This document shows, one piece after another, positions 9,701 to 17,852 of a stretch of 64,000 nt of DNA (position 1 is the first letter of the stretch; each line of letters begins with the position of its first letter). The notes beneath the pieces were generated by a model. It made no database searches and was not told where the DNA came from. It was given only the letters and a program-made list of their open reading frames with translations. The translations under genes and the position numbers were made by a program. This stretch comes from Verrucomicrobiaceae bacterium (GTDB taxonomy: Bacteria > Verrucomicrobiota > Verrucomicrobiia > Verrucomicrobiales > Verrucomicrobiaceae): the NCBI GenBank assembly GCA_016713245.1, contig JADJPM010000004.1, positions 1,178,001-1,242,000 of the forward strand. The letters run 5' to 3'.

Positions 9701-11600
9701 CGAATACATCAAGGGAGACATCCCGAATGGATACCTCGCCTACATCGACCAGAGCGACGCGCTCGGGCGGATTTTTCTGCACTACGACAGCGTGCTCGTG
9801 TCCATCCAGCTCACCGATACGTTTGGGAACTTCTCCGGCAGCCCCGGCTTTCAATACACCTGCAACAAACAGGGCGTCATCGTGGAGACGGCATTGCCTT
9901 CCGAGTATCCACAGGCGACCGCCGCCGACCGGCTCGCCGCTTTCCGCAGCGACATTCTCGCGAACACCGTGACCGACAAAACGGGCATCAACGACGCCGC
10001 GCCAAAGCTCATCTACACGAACCGCGGCGGTGATGTGCTGGAACTCACCTGGGGCCTCGCCGGAAAAATCAACGGCGTGACCGTGGATTACCAAAGCTGG
10101 CCGATGCTCGAAGACCCGAGGATGGTTCAGGCGCAAAACGGGCATCTGCACCTCCTCGGCGCGAATCGCACGGTGACGAACAACTACCATTCGTGGACGC
10201 AGAGCATCAACACGCGGCCTGTCGTCACGGGCAATGCCCCCATCGCCGCCGTGGCCGCGTCGCCCGTGGATGTGGACCTCGCCGCACGCATCGCCGATGG
10301 TGAAACGGCGGATGCGATTCTGCGATTCACCGTGAGCAACGCCACCGGCGGCACCGTGTCGCTGCTCGCCGATGGCAAGACCGCCCGCTTCACGCCGAAC
10401 GCAGGCAGCAGTGGCACGGCGACGTTTGACTTCGCCACGAGCGACCGAGGCCTGCATCGCGGCGTCGTGTGGCACTACGATTTTGAGACCAGCGCCACAC
10501 ACGACGCCAGCGGCCATGACCGCCATGCCACACAGACGCTCGTCGGCACCGGCAGTGCTGCCTTGCAAAGCGACACACCCGCCCCGCTCGCAGCGAACAG
10601 CACGCAAAGCCTGCGTCTCACGGAATCCAGCCCGAACGCCGCCAAGCTCACCCGCATCGTCACGCGCTCGAACCTCGAAATGAGCAATGGAAGCTGGACC
10701 TTTGCGACGTGGTTCAAACGCGCGAGCCGCACCACGGACGACTTCCTCCTCTACATCGGCGCAGGCGACGGCTTCAGCGGCAACGGCGACGAACTGCAAC
10801 TGCGCTGCGGCGGGAACGCCGACACACTGCGCCTCGAACATTACAATGCCGCCAACACGGGCGACCTCACGCTCATTTCGCCCGGCACCGCCGTGCAAAA
10901 CGTCTGGCACCATGCCGCCATCACCTTCGAGAAAACTGCCGACAACACCGGCACCGTGCGCCTTTACCTCAACGGCACACAAGTCGGAGCGCCCACCACC
11001 GTCACCTGGGCGCTGCGGCAGGACCTTGCCATCGTCCTCGGCGGCATCGCCAGCACCAGCGGCGCCGTGACTTCCCGCTACTTCAACGGCTGGCTCGACG
11101 ACGCCGCGCTCTTTCGCGGTGCCATGAGTGCCACGGAAATCGCCAGCCTCGCCAGCCAGAGTGTCGCCACCTTCAGCGGTCTCACCACGACTGCCACCGT
11201 CCCGCTTCAGGTGGTCACGCAGCAGCAAAACTGGCGGCAAACGCACTTCAGCACCACTGCCGACACCGGCAACGCCGCTGATCTTTCCGACGGCAACAGC
11301 GACGGCGAAACGAACCTCATCGAGTTTGCCACCGCCCAAAACCCACACGCCACCACGCGCATCGCGCCAGCGCTCGTGCAAAACGGAGCCACGCTCGAAT
11401 ACACCTACACCCGCAGCCAAGCCGCCGTCACCGATGGCCTGCTTTTCACCGTCGAGTGGAGCGACGATTTGAGCACTTGGAGCAGTTTGGGCGTCACCAG
11501 CAGCATTTTGACCGACAACGGCACCACCCAGCAAATCAAAGCGACTATTCCTGCGGGTGTGAACCGGCGGTTTGTGCATCTCAAAGTAACAAGACCATGA
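6711..11600 (+). CDS. Exported multidomain protein: beta-strand repeats, helical lyase-like domain, LamG
   Basis: The ATG at 6690 overlaps the previous stop. The ATG at 6711 gives a long n-region before the hydrophobic core LAFFVFMIAVVSAGAATKTW. WDGGGGNGNWSTAANWNADG opens a beta-strand repeat region (LTLNGNNTFTGTTTI). A fibronectin-III-like domain (about 500-585, GYRVYRVLADG) follows. Next is a mainly helical domain (about 590-1165) with SMWPGMDAYMRWNH and NHEEHNSHHYLTYT, which looks like the alpha/alpha toroid of polysaccharide lyases. A LamG/ConA-like domain (about 1250-1480) has VWHHAAITFEKTADNTGTVR. It ends with the shared calcium-loop and YTYTR/VEWSDD domain, finishing HLKVTRP. Export is well supported, but the lyase assignment rests on general appearance only. 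Confidence 0.8.
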   Translation: MNGQKDVLNRRPSIFQSVHIFALNEAPALAFFVFMIAVVSAGAATKTWDGGGGNGNWSTAANWNADGVPTSSDAVVLDNSVANPVPQIAAQSGASCGTLTIDGAVNATFLNYGGATPLVTNLYGASVNAANTGPLLQITTNAPALVSANKVNFQLRTNGELFVAAGRTLSLSNSFISQNGTRTLTKTGAGTVQFSGSGSLVSFTGGLNMAEGTWNAGTDTENLPVAGVITFTNASGVAATITSTNSHSIAGLAGGNASSEIYATGTTGLTITGSAVTTFSGRIRGATKLNYAGTGILTLNGNNTFTGTTTISSGTLKLGASGVLSGTPSLDVAGGAIFDVSAIAAGFTVGSGKTFSGSGAVTGKLTAAGGATISPAGTLTISNGFTLGAGATLDVALSSAASYDSVVVTGGNVSLAGMLAASLGYTAAIGDTVFLVRNDGAGTSSGTLSGVGDGGKLDIGGKWWRVSFTSDFGGSGFAVGGAGNDVALQRIDDPSPSGPSLSIVGATGTAVVQLSFSWVDNAATETGYRVYRVLADGSLELAATLAAGATTFTETVSGYTAHTYAVQAFDGAGTLGDLTYSAPFQTGTSFAARQDAMLDYLSTEVPNLGQSGAGPHRIGRVGFWCAAGRMLRGDTATGISYITTAVEDANAEGANAGFSMWPGMDAYMRWNHLFPQSLKDRYQQIYVGADAYDNGSTPNQRFMLAVASYLANGVWGTTVNSTASASNGIGGASGKDFILHILNKTPFDNHEEHNSHHYLTYTLSAIETLAQFAQDAEVRDKARMVVTWSCAEAAGYMHNGRWAVSSTRGRPSDQQNAYGNTDWTWYLLFGGPAPTSYFDSFATAPFLMPQFPAVHAEVLAAGQQRTQSYGRRSLAQRYLSGGDVAYFKQSWVTPGYTLFSQVEGDVTYHADGSMNLLDVNTTGIQDGYQGNRWGLAWDSPPGNDSMMTITTPTTYSGTTSGISVWEDTLQHEGTVIAVYNMPTGGGGSTGNNGNFANEYIKGDIPNGYLAYIDQSDALGRIFLHYDSVLVSIQLTDTFGNFSGSPGFQYTCNKQGVIVETALPSEYPQATAADRLAAFRSDILANTVTDKTGINDAAPKLIYTNRGGDVLELTWGLAGKINGVTVDYQSWPMLEDPRMVQAQNGHLHLLGANRTVTNNYHSWTQSINTRPVVTGNAPIAAVAASPVDVDLAARIADGETADAILRFTVSNATGGTVSLLADGKTARFTPNAGSSGTATFDFATSDRGLHRGVVWHYDFETSATHDASGHDRHATQTLVGTGSAALQSDTPAPLAANSTQSLRLTESSPNAAKLTRIVTRSNLEMSNGSWTFATWFKRASRTTDDFLLYIGAGDGFSGNGDELQLRCGGNADTLRLEHYNAANTGDLTLISPGTAVQNVWHHAAITFEKTADNTGTVRLYLNGTQVGAPTTVTWALRQDLAIVLGGIASTSGAVTSRYFNGWLDDAALFRGAMSATEIASLASQSVATFSGLTTTATVPLQVVTQQQNWRQTHFSTTADTGNAADLSDGNSDGETNLIEFATAQNPHATTRIAPALVQNGATLEYTYTRSQAAVTDGLLFTVEWSDDLSTWSSLGVTSSILTDNGTTQQIKATIPAGVNRRFVHLKVTRP

Positions 11601-11616
11601 TCGACGAGCCAACCAA

Positions 11617-11756
11617 CCCGGACTGCGGCAGCCTGCTGCCGCTTGTGACAGGCAGCCCTGCTGCCGGGCATGTCTCCAGGCTTCGAATAACCTTACTCGG
11701 CCTTCCCGCCAGCAGGGCTGGCTCCGGCGAGCGGCAGCAGGCTGCCGCAGTCCGGG
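11617..11756. repeat. REP family A palindromic element, copy 2 (left of RAYT gene)
   Basis: It starts CCCGGACTGCGGCAGCCTGC and ends GGCTGCCGCAGTCCGGG, so the outer arms are inverse copies. Inner arms (GGCAGCCCTGCTGCCGGG and CCCGCCAGCAGGGCTGGC) are also complementary. It could fold into a long imperfect hairpin. It sits 25 bp before the start of the transposase gene. Confidence 0.9.
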
Positions 11757-11780
11757 CTTCGCTGCCCAACTTTTGATCCC

Positions 11781-12368
11781 ATGAGCGATTCGATCTCACT
11801 TCCTACTGATGAAGACGGAGCCAGAGGCACTCGCTCCTGGCCGGATGCGCCGCCGCATCGGCTGACGGAGGCAGGCGTGTATTTCGTCACAGCTCGTGCT
11901 CACGAGCAAAAGCACTGGCTGCATACGCCAGAGCGTCGCGATTGGTTCATGCAGATGCTTTTTGATGTCACGGAGGAGCGGGGCTGGAAGCTCGAAGCAT
12001 GGGCGGTGTTGTCGAATCACTACCATTTGGTGGCTCACAGCCCTTCGGGCGAAGCGGTGACGCTTTCTCCGATGCTTCAAAAGCTTCACAGTTTAGCAAC
12101 GAAGCGACTGAATCAGGAGGACGGCATGTCGGGAAGATCGCGTCTGTGGCAAAACTACTTCGAAAAGCATCTCACAACGCAGGAAGGCTATCTCGCCCGT
12201 TTGAACTACGTGCATCAAAACCCCAAGCATCATGGTTTGGTGCCGCTGGCATCCCAATGGCGATGGTGCAGTGCCGAGGCCTTCAAACGCGAAGTCACTC
12301 CCGCGTGGCTTAAAACCCTCATGAGCTTCAAATACGACCTGATCGCGAAGGAGGACGGCGATGAGTAA
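11781..12368 (+). CDS. REP-associated tyrosine transposase (RAYT), Y1_Tnp family
   Basis: This is a 195-aa IS200-like single-strand transposase. The metal-binding HUH motif is H80-Y-H82 in LSNHYHLVAH. A candidate catalytic tyrosine is Y137 or Y143 in EGYLARLNYVHQNPKHHGLV, the characteristic RAYT region. SRLWQNYFEKH is also typical of the family. RAYTs are domesticated transposases that process REP palindromes, and this gene is bracketed by REP family A copies at 11617-11756 and 12378-12560. Its stop codon (12366-12368) overlaps the ATG at 12361, which opens into the next gene. The gene appears intact. Confidence 0.93.
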   Translation: MSDSISLPTDEDGARGTRSWPDAPPHRLTEAGVYFVTARAHEQKHWLHTPERRDWFMQMLFDVTEERGWKLEAWAVLSNHYHLVAHSPSGEAVTLSPMLQKLHSLATKRLNQEDGMSGRSRLWQNYFEKHLTTQEGYLARLNYVHQNPKHHGLVPLASQWRWCSAEAFKREVTPAWLKTLMSFKYDLIAKEDGDE

Positions 12369-12377
12369 AGTCGAAGA

Positions 12378-12560
12378 CCCGGACTGCGGCAGCCTGCTGC
12401 CGCTTGTGAAAGGCAGCCCTGCTGCCGGGCAGGACTCCACGGCCTGCAAAGCCGTGGCGCTACCGCGTGGGCGGAGCCTTGGGGCTTTGAAACATGTTTT
12501 GCGGCCTTTCCGCCAGCAGGGCTGGCTCCGGCGAGCGGCAGCAGGCTGCCGCAGTCCGGG
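12378..12560. repeat. REP family A palindromic element, copy 3 (right of RAYT gene)
   Basis: The outer arms are CCCGGACTGCGGCAGCCTGC and, inverted, GGCTGCCGCAGTCCGGG. The middle differs from copy 2. A frame stays open through it from the ATG at 12361 into the GH16-type protein, adding 72 codons before that protein's own hydrophobic leader. Confidence 0.9.
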
Positions 12561-12576
12561 TGCTGCCGCACTTTTG

Positions 12577-15500
12577 ATGATTGTTTCGACGCTTCAGGCT
12601 CAGGTGGCGAGTGTGAGTGTGGATGCTCCGGCGGCGAGCAATCACGTGATGCTCTCGTGGCCCGCAGTTGCAGGAGCGACGGGATACAACGTCAAGCGTG
12701 CTGAATCCCTCACGGGCACCTCAACGACGCTCGCGAGCAACACGGCCTTACTTTCGATCACCGACTCCACAGCCGCGGCAGGCACGCGATACTACTACAC
12801 GGTCACGGCGTTGAATGGCGCGGTGGAATCGACGGCGCGGGGTGTGTGGGCTTCGCCTTCGGTGATCTTGGACAATGCGACGGCGGGGAATACGAGTGCT
12901 GGCGTGAGTTTCACGGGGACTTGGGCGGCGTCAGGGGTCGCGGGGGCGTTTGGGAATGCGTCGCTCTTTGCGGGGCAGGTGAGTGGAGGCACGCCGACGG
13001 CGACTTACACGTTCACGCCGACGATTCCGGTTCGCGGACTGTATGATGTGTATCTGCGGTGGACGGCGGATCCGAATCGCGCGACGAACACGCCGATTGA
13101 TCTCGTTTTGGCGGATGAAACGCGGACGCTGACGGTGAATCAGGAGATCAATGGCGGGCAGTGGAACCGGATCGCGACGGTGCCGTGTGAGGTGGGCGCG
13201 ACGATGTCGGTGGTGATCCGCAACAACGGCGCGAATGGCAATGTAGTCGCGGATGGCGTGCAGGTGGTGCCGCGCATCGCGCCGTGGGCACCGGATGGGG
13301 ACCTGGCGCGGGATTATACGCTCGCGGCGGTGGAGGAGGACTTTGATGGAACCACGCTCGATTCGACGAAGTGGGGGCAGTTTCTCGACCGGCGATGGTT
13401 TTCGGTGAGCGATGGGCATCTGCGCCTAAAGCCGACGTGGATTGGCAGCACGCCGCTGGGTTCGGCGACGAATGTGGAACTGCAAAATGAGGCGAACTGG
13501 GAGGAGGGCGGCATCGTGTCGAAGAGCAGTCAGAAGTTTGGCTACTACGAGGTGCGGCTGCGCATTCCGCAGGTGCCGGCCATCGGTGTGGACACGGCGT
13601 TTTGGCCTGCGGCGATGGATGGTTACCTGCACAGCTATGAGATCGACACGCCGGAGTTCTTCAACAAGGACACCGACGGCTCATCGAACAACTTCGGCTT
13701 TGGTGTGTGGGATCACTTTGCGCCCACTCGCGACTCGGGGCATGCGCCGGGCCGCACCTGGGACTACACGGCGAACAACAGCACCATCGGCAACATGGCA
13801 AACTACGTCGTGATCGGTCTCGAATGGCGCACGGACAACTCGCAAGTCGTCTATATTAACGGCGTGAAGAAATACACCGCGCCACCGAGCGGCATGAATG
13901 ATGTCGAGAGCATTCTGCCTTCCGCGATGATCATCAGCACGAAGGTGGTGGACTGGTTGACGAAAAATGTGGAGCTGGATGCCAGCGAGGCGACCTGGGA
14001 CTATGCACGCTATTATCAGAAACCGGGCTGGATTGGCTCGGTGGATGACGATTGGTCCAAAGTGGAAAACTGGGGCGCGGAGGGCCTTCCGAGTGGTGGC
14101 AGGGCGGCGGTGTTTAACATGCCGAGCACGAACACGAGCGTCACCGTGCCGGTGGATCAGAGTTTGCAGACGCTGAGCTTCGATGGAGCCACGACTCCGG
14201 CTTATAGCTTCGGCGGCAGCGGTGCGTTGCGACTTGGCGAGGCTGCGGCGGGCGATACGACGGTCACGCATGGTGGCATTCTCTTAAACAGCGAGGTGAC
14301 GGTGAATCACAGCTTCAGCGTGCCCATTGTCGCGTTGAAATCGCTGCAGTTTGCCAATCTGAGCCGCAAGGCCGGCGGCGTGCTCACGCTGAATGGCCTG
14401 ATCACCGGCAGCGGCACGCAGGACGTGGAGTTCATCACCGCGATGCCGGGCATCGGTGCGACGACGCTCGGGCAGATCGTGCTCGGTCAGGCCATTGGCA
14501 CCGGCATTCGCGATGTGACGAAGGCAGGCGATGCGACCTTCGTTTTGCCGGCGAACAGCCAGCACAGCGGCAAGACAGCCATCGCTCGCGGTGGCATGAG
14601 CATTGCGAATCTGAGCGCTCTCGGCACGTCGAGCACGGAACCGCTCGTGTTTCGTCCGAATACGCGTCACAGCGAGACGTATCGGCCGCGCTTGATCTAC
14701 ACCGGGCCTGCAGGCAGCACTAGCAGGCCTGTGGCCTTCACCGGTTACTCGGCGGATGGCATCATCGAGGCCTCTGGCAGCGGCGCTTTGACCATGACGG
14801 GCGATGTCGTCATCACGCCGAAGACGAGCGATCCAGGTCGCAAGCCCTCGGCGAATGCTTTTCTCACGCTGGGTGGCACCAATACGAACGACAACACCTT
14901 CGCAGGCCAAATCAGCGATGCGGGCGTGAGCGTGACCTATGACAGCGTGACCACGCCGGTGACGCTGACGGTCAACAAAGCGAACGCAGGCACCTGGGTG
15001 CTCACGGGCACGAACAGCACCAAAGGCACGCTGTCAGTGAATGGCGGCAGGCTCTTCATCGGCAGCGGCACGAGCGGGAGCTTCGATGCGCCGAGTGTGA
15101 GCGTGAGCGGCGGCGCGGAGATTGGCTTTGGTCGTGATGATACGGTGACTTTTGACAAGGTCATCAGCGGCACCGGTGGCCTGCGCAAACGCGGCTCGGG
15201 TATGCTGACGCTCGGTGGCGATCACACCTTCACCGGCAGTGCCACGGTGGAAGCCGGCTCTTTGAATCTCACCGGCAGTCTCGCCAGCGGCGGCACACTC
15301 AGCGTCACCGCCAACGGCACGCTGAGAGGCAGCGGAACGAGTGCAAAAAATGCGAGCATCGTCGGCACGCTCATCGCCTCGCCGCTGACCTTCACCGGAA
15401 CGCTCTCGCATGGCAGCACGAGCAAACTCCAGGCAAGCTTCACCGCCAACAACGGCACCAGCATCGGCACCATCAGTGCGGGAGCCGTCACGGTGACAAG

Positions 15501-17271
15501 TGGTGCCAAAGTGGATGTCGTCCTCAACACGGGCACCGCGAATCTCGCCGCGAGCTACTGGCGCACGGCACGAACGATCCCGCTCATGACGATGACCTCC
15601 CGCAGCGGCACGTTTGCGCTCGGCACCGTCACCAACGACAGCGCGGGCAATCCGGTGGCGACTTATGGCACCTTCACGCTGCAACACACGGCCACGGCGG
15701 TGAATCTCGTTTGGACACCGATCCCCGGCTTCCCCGTGATCGACGATCCGACGGTCAACATCACCTCGCCGATGGTCACAACGGTCGCTCTGCCCGATGT
15801 CGCGACCTCGCTGCGCCTCACGGCCAGCGTGGGAGGCAATGCCGCGATCACCTGGTCACTCGTCAGCGGTCCTGGCACGGCCACGTTTGCCAATTCGAGC
15901 ACCAGCGACACTAGTGTGAGCTTCAGCCTCGCGGGTCGCTATGTGATCCGCGCGACGGCGTCGAATGCCCTCGGCAGCGTGACGCAAGACATCACGGTGG
16001 ATGTCGCGCCGCCTTCGAGCATCAGCTTGCGCCAAGGCGTGAACGGCTACAGCCACGACGCCACATTCATCCGTGCGGATACGACGACTTGGAACAGCGG
16101 TGCACGCGACCAGATGCTCGTCGGGAAGACCAGTTCGGCGTTTCGTGCCCTGCTGAGCTTTAGCCTGAGCAGCGTGCCCTCGATCTACACGATCAGCGGT
16201 GCCCAGCTCGATGTGTGGACCGATTTCGCCGCCACCGGCGCGGTGCAGACGCTGGAACTTCGTTCGCTGACTCGCAGCTTCATCGAAGGCACCGGGAACG
16301 GCAGCGTGGCCACGAACGGCGTCGGCACCGGGGCCGATTGGGCCACGCATGATGGCACCACAGCCTGGAGCACAGCGGGTGGCGATTTCAGCAGCACCGT
16401 GCTCGCCAGCGTGCCCGGCTTCAATGCCGCCACGACGATCAACACACAGCAAACCTTCGCCAGCAGCCCCGCGCTGATCGATGCCGTGACCACCGCCATC
16501 ACCAGCGGCACGCCCTTGAACCTCACGATCCTCTCACCGCTCACCGAGGCCGGAGCCGCGAACAACTTCACGCGGTTCTCCAGCGATGACAGCGCCACGC
16601 TCGCCCGCCGCCCGCTGCTCACGATCAACTTCACGCACGCGATGCTGCCCGCGGTGAATCCCGGCACCGCTCCCGCCGCCACCGTCGGCTCTGACATCCC
16701 GCTCACCAGCTCGACCACCAACGCTCTGTCATCCACGTGGAGCCTCATCAGCGGTCCCGGTCCGATTTGGCTCATCAATCCCACCACCCTCAAATTCAGC
16801 GCCCCCGGCTCGTATGTGTTGCGACTTTCCGCCACCAACACCCACGGCGAATCCAGCCGCACCCTCAGCGTGACCGTCACCGGCAGCGCCATGACGCCCA
16901 TCGAGATCTGGCGGCAAAACAGTTTCGGCAATCATGTGAACTCCGGCAACGGACTCGACACCGCCGACACGGACGGCGATGGCAGCACCAACCTCCTCGA
17001 ATACGCCACCGCGATGAATCCCGTCACTGGCGATCCGGTGCCCATGAGCGCCGAAAAAGTCGGCAGCGTGCTCGACTACACCTACACGAAAAACAAATCC
17101 GCCACCGACGTGACCTTCACCGTCGAGTGGAGCGATGATTTCACTACTTGGAGCACTGTGGGCGTCTCCAGCGCTGTTTTGAGCGACAACGGCACCATCC
17201 AGCAAATCAAAGCCACCATGCCCGCTGGGGGCAGTGGCAGGCGGTTTGTGCGACTGCGGGTGACGCGTTGA
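12577..17271 (+). CDS. Exported GH16-type glycosidase with CBM96/DNRLRE and beta-strand repeats
   Basis: The frame is open from 12361 through REP copy 3, but the likely start is the ATG at 12577 (or TTG 12574) before a short leader (IVSTLQAQVA). Domains from there: fibronectin III (about 12-85, YYYTVTALNG); a golvesin-like beta-sandwich (about 92-235); a GH16 laminarinase-like catalytic domain (about 252-485) with the retaining motif E355-I-D357-T-P-E360; beta-strand repeats (LTLGGDHTFTGSATV); a PKD/Ig-like domain; a CBM96/DNRLRE domain (about 1147-1355) opening ISLRQGVNGYSHDATFIRAD; another Ig-like domain; and the shared C-terminal domain (DTDGDGSTNLLEYAT, YTYTKNK, RLRVTR). GH16 enzymes cleave beta-1,3/1,4-glucans or galactans. 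The exact substrate cannot be told. Confidence 0.87.
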   Translation: MIVSTLQAQVASVSVDAPAASNHVMLSWPAVAGATGYNVKRAESLTGTSTTLASNTALLSITDSTAAAGTRYYYTVTALNGAVESTARGVWASPSVILDNATAGNTSAGVSFTGTWAASGVAGAFGNASLFAGQVSGGTPTATYTFTPTIPVRGLYDVYLRWTADPNRATNTPIDLVLADETRTLTVNQEINGGQWNRIATVPCEVGATMSVVIRNNGANGNVVADGVQVVPRIAPWAPDGDLARDYTLAAVEEDFDGTTLDSTKWGQFLDRRWFSVSDGHLRLKPTWIGSTPLGSATNVELQNEANWEEGGIVSKSSQKFGYYEVRLRIPQVPAIGVDTAFWPAAMDGYLHSYEIDTPEFFNKDTDGSSNNFGFGVWDHFAPTRDSGHAPGRTWDYTANNSTIGNMANYVVIGLEWRTDNSQVVYINGVKKYTAPPSGMNDVESILPSAMIISTKVVDWLTKNVELDASEATWDYARYYQKPGWIGSVDDDWSKVENWGAEGLPSGGRAAVFNMPSTNTSVTVPVDQSLQTLSFDGATTPAYSFGGSGALRLGEAAAGDTTVTHGGILLNSEVTVNHSFSVPIVALKSLQFANLSRKAGGVLTLNGLITGSGTQDVEFITAMPGIGATTLGQIVLGQAIGTGIRDVTKAGDATFVLPANSQHSGKTAIARGGMSIANLSALGTSSTEPLVFRPNTRHSETYRPRLIYTGPAGSTSRPVAFTGYSADGIIEASGSGALTMTGDVVITPKTSDPGRKPSANAFLTLGGTNTNDNTFAGQISDAGVSVTYDSVTTPVTLTVNKANAGTWVLTGTNSTKGTLSVNGGRLFIGSGTSGSFDAPSVSVSGGAEIGFGRDDTVTFDKVISGTGGLRKRGSGMLTLGGDHTFTGSATVEAGSLNLTGSLASGGTLSVTANGTLRGSGTSAKNASIVGTLIASPLTFTGTLSHGSTSKLQASFTANNGTSIGTISAGAVTVTSGAKVDVVLNTGTANLAASYWRTARTIPLMTMTSRSGTFALGTVTNDSAGNPVATYGTFTLQHTATAVNLVWTPIPGFPVIDDPTVNITSPMVTTVALPDVATSLRLTASVGGNAAITWSLVSGPGTATFANSSTSDTSVSFSLAGRYVIRATASNALGSVTQDITVDVAPPSSISLRQGVNGYSHDATFIRADTTTWNSGARDQMLVGKTSSAFRALLSFSLSSVPSIYTISGAQLDVWTDFAATGAVQTLELRSLTRSFIEGTGNGSVATNGVGTGADWATHDGTTAWSTAGGDFSSTVLASVPGFNAATTINTQQTFASSPALIDAVTTAITSGTPLNLTILSPLTEAGAANNFTRFSSDDSATLARRPLLTINFTHAMLPAVNPGTAPAATVGSDIPLTSSTTNALSSTWSLISGPGPIWLINPTTLKFSAPGSYVLRLSATNTHGESSRTLSVTVTGSAMTPIEIWRQNSFGNHVNSGNGLDTADTDGDGSTNLLEYATAMNPVTGDPVPMSAEKVGSVLDYTYTKNKSATDVTFTVEWSDDFTTWSTVGVSSAVLSDNGTIQQIKATMPAGGSGRRFVRLRVTR

Positions 17272-17279
17272 AAAACAGT

Positions 17280-17306
17280 GTCCGGTTTGTCCGCCTCGTG
17301 CGAGAT
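17280..17306 (+). promoter_or_regulatory. Putative ECF-type promoter of the sigma/anti-sigma operon
   Basis: GTCCGGTTT, an 11-nt spacer, then GCGAGAT, ending 12 nt before the sigma factor ATG. The same two boxes with exactly 11 nt between them occur upstream of three other genes in the window. Placement before the sigma gene itself suggests autoregulation. The -35/-10 assignment is inference. Confidence 0.6.
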
Positions 17307-17318
17307 AGTCGGACCCGC

Positions 17319-17852
17319 ATGAACATCGCCGAAACCCACGCCGCGCAGGTTTTCCTCGCCCATCACGACTTTGTGAAGGGCGTGGCGCTCAAGTATGCTC
17401 CCTGGCCGGGGTTGATGGAGGACATCACGCAGCAGGTGTTTTTGGAGTTCATGGCGAAGGAGTCGAAATGGGACCTCAGCAGCGATGCGCGGCCGCTTTT
17501 GGCCACGATGACGCGTCACATTGCCATGCGGTTGTGGCGGGAGCGCACGCGGCAGCAGCCGGACGTGGTGCAAAAGCTCGCCGATCACATCCGCCTTCTC
17601 GCCGAGGAGCGTGAGACGCCGCCGCGCTACGAGGACGAGGTCCGCGTGCTGCGCACCTGTCTGCAAAAGCTGCCGCAGAAGAGCCGCGAGCTCGTGGAGC
17701 TCTATTATTACGACGATGTCGGCACGCCGCAGATCGCCGAGCAGATCCAGATGAAGGCCGACACCGTCTGCCGCGCCCTCTCCCGCGTGCGGGAAAAGCT
17801 GCGCGAGTGCATCAAACAAAACCTCAACCAAGGAGGCCACGCCCATGCCTGA
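17319..17852 (+). CDS. ECF-like RNA polymerase sigma factor (Rhodopirellula/Verrucomicrobium type)
   Basis: The start is the ATG at 17319 (MNIAETHAAQ), just after a promoter-like motif. The longer open frame back to 17148 only overlaps the preceding gene. The product is 177 aa, the size of an ECF sigma factor. Region 2 is DFVKGVALKYAPWPGLMEDI to the RHIAMRLWRERTR helix. Region 4 is LRTCLQKLPQKSRELVELYY with the helix-turn-helix TPQIAEQIQMKADTVCRALS. It overlaps the downstream FecR-type anti-sigma gene by 8 bp, so the two are translationally coupled. It is the obvious candidate to read the GTCCGGTTT-N11-GCGRGAT sites in this window. Confidence 0.92.
   Translation: MNIAETHAAQVFLAHHDFVKGVALKYAPWPGLMEDITQQVFLEFMAKESKWDLSSDARPLLATMTRHIAMRLWRERTRQQPDVVQKLADHIRLLAEERETPPRYEDEVRVLRTCLQKLPQKSRELVELYYYDDVGTPQIAEQIQMKADTVCRALSRVREKLRECIKQNLNQGGHAHA

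Noticed and set aside
9123..11612. Very long open frame on the minus strand (829 codons) opposite a giant protein
   Set aside because: It mirrors a well-supported + strand multidomain gene. Its composition (Ala/Gly/Arg/Val-rich, no domains) is that of an antisense shadow in GC-rich DNA. The same applies to those at 3091-4740, 5086-6627, 7446-8969, 21584-23077 and 23126-25072.
12361..12576. REP-encoded 72-residue N-terminal extension as the true start of the GH16 protein
   Set aside because: It would bury the signal peptide behind a basic, Cys-containing stretch. The ATG at 12577 gives a normal exported protein. Kept as a finding because the open frame itself is notable.
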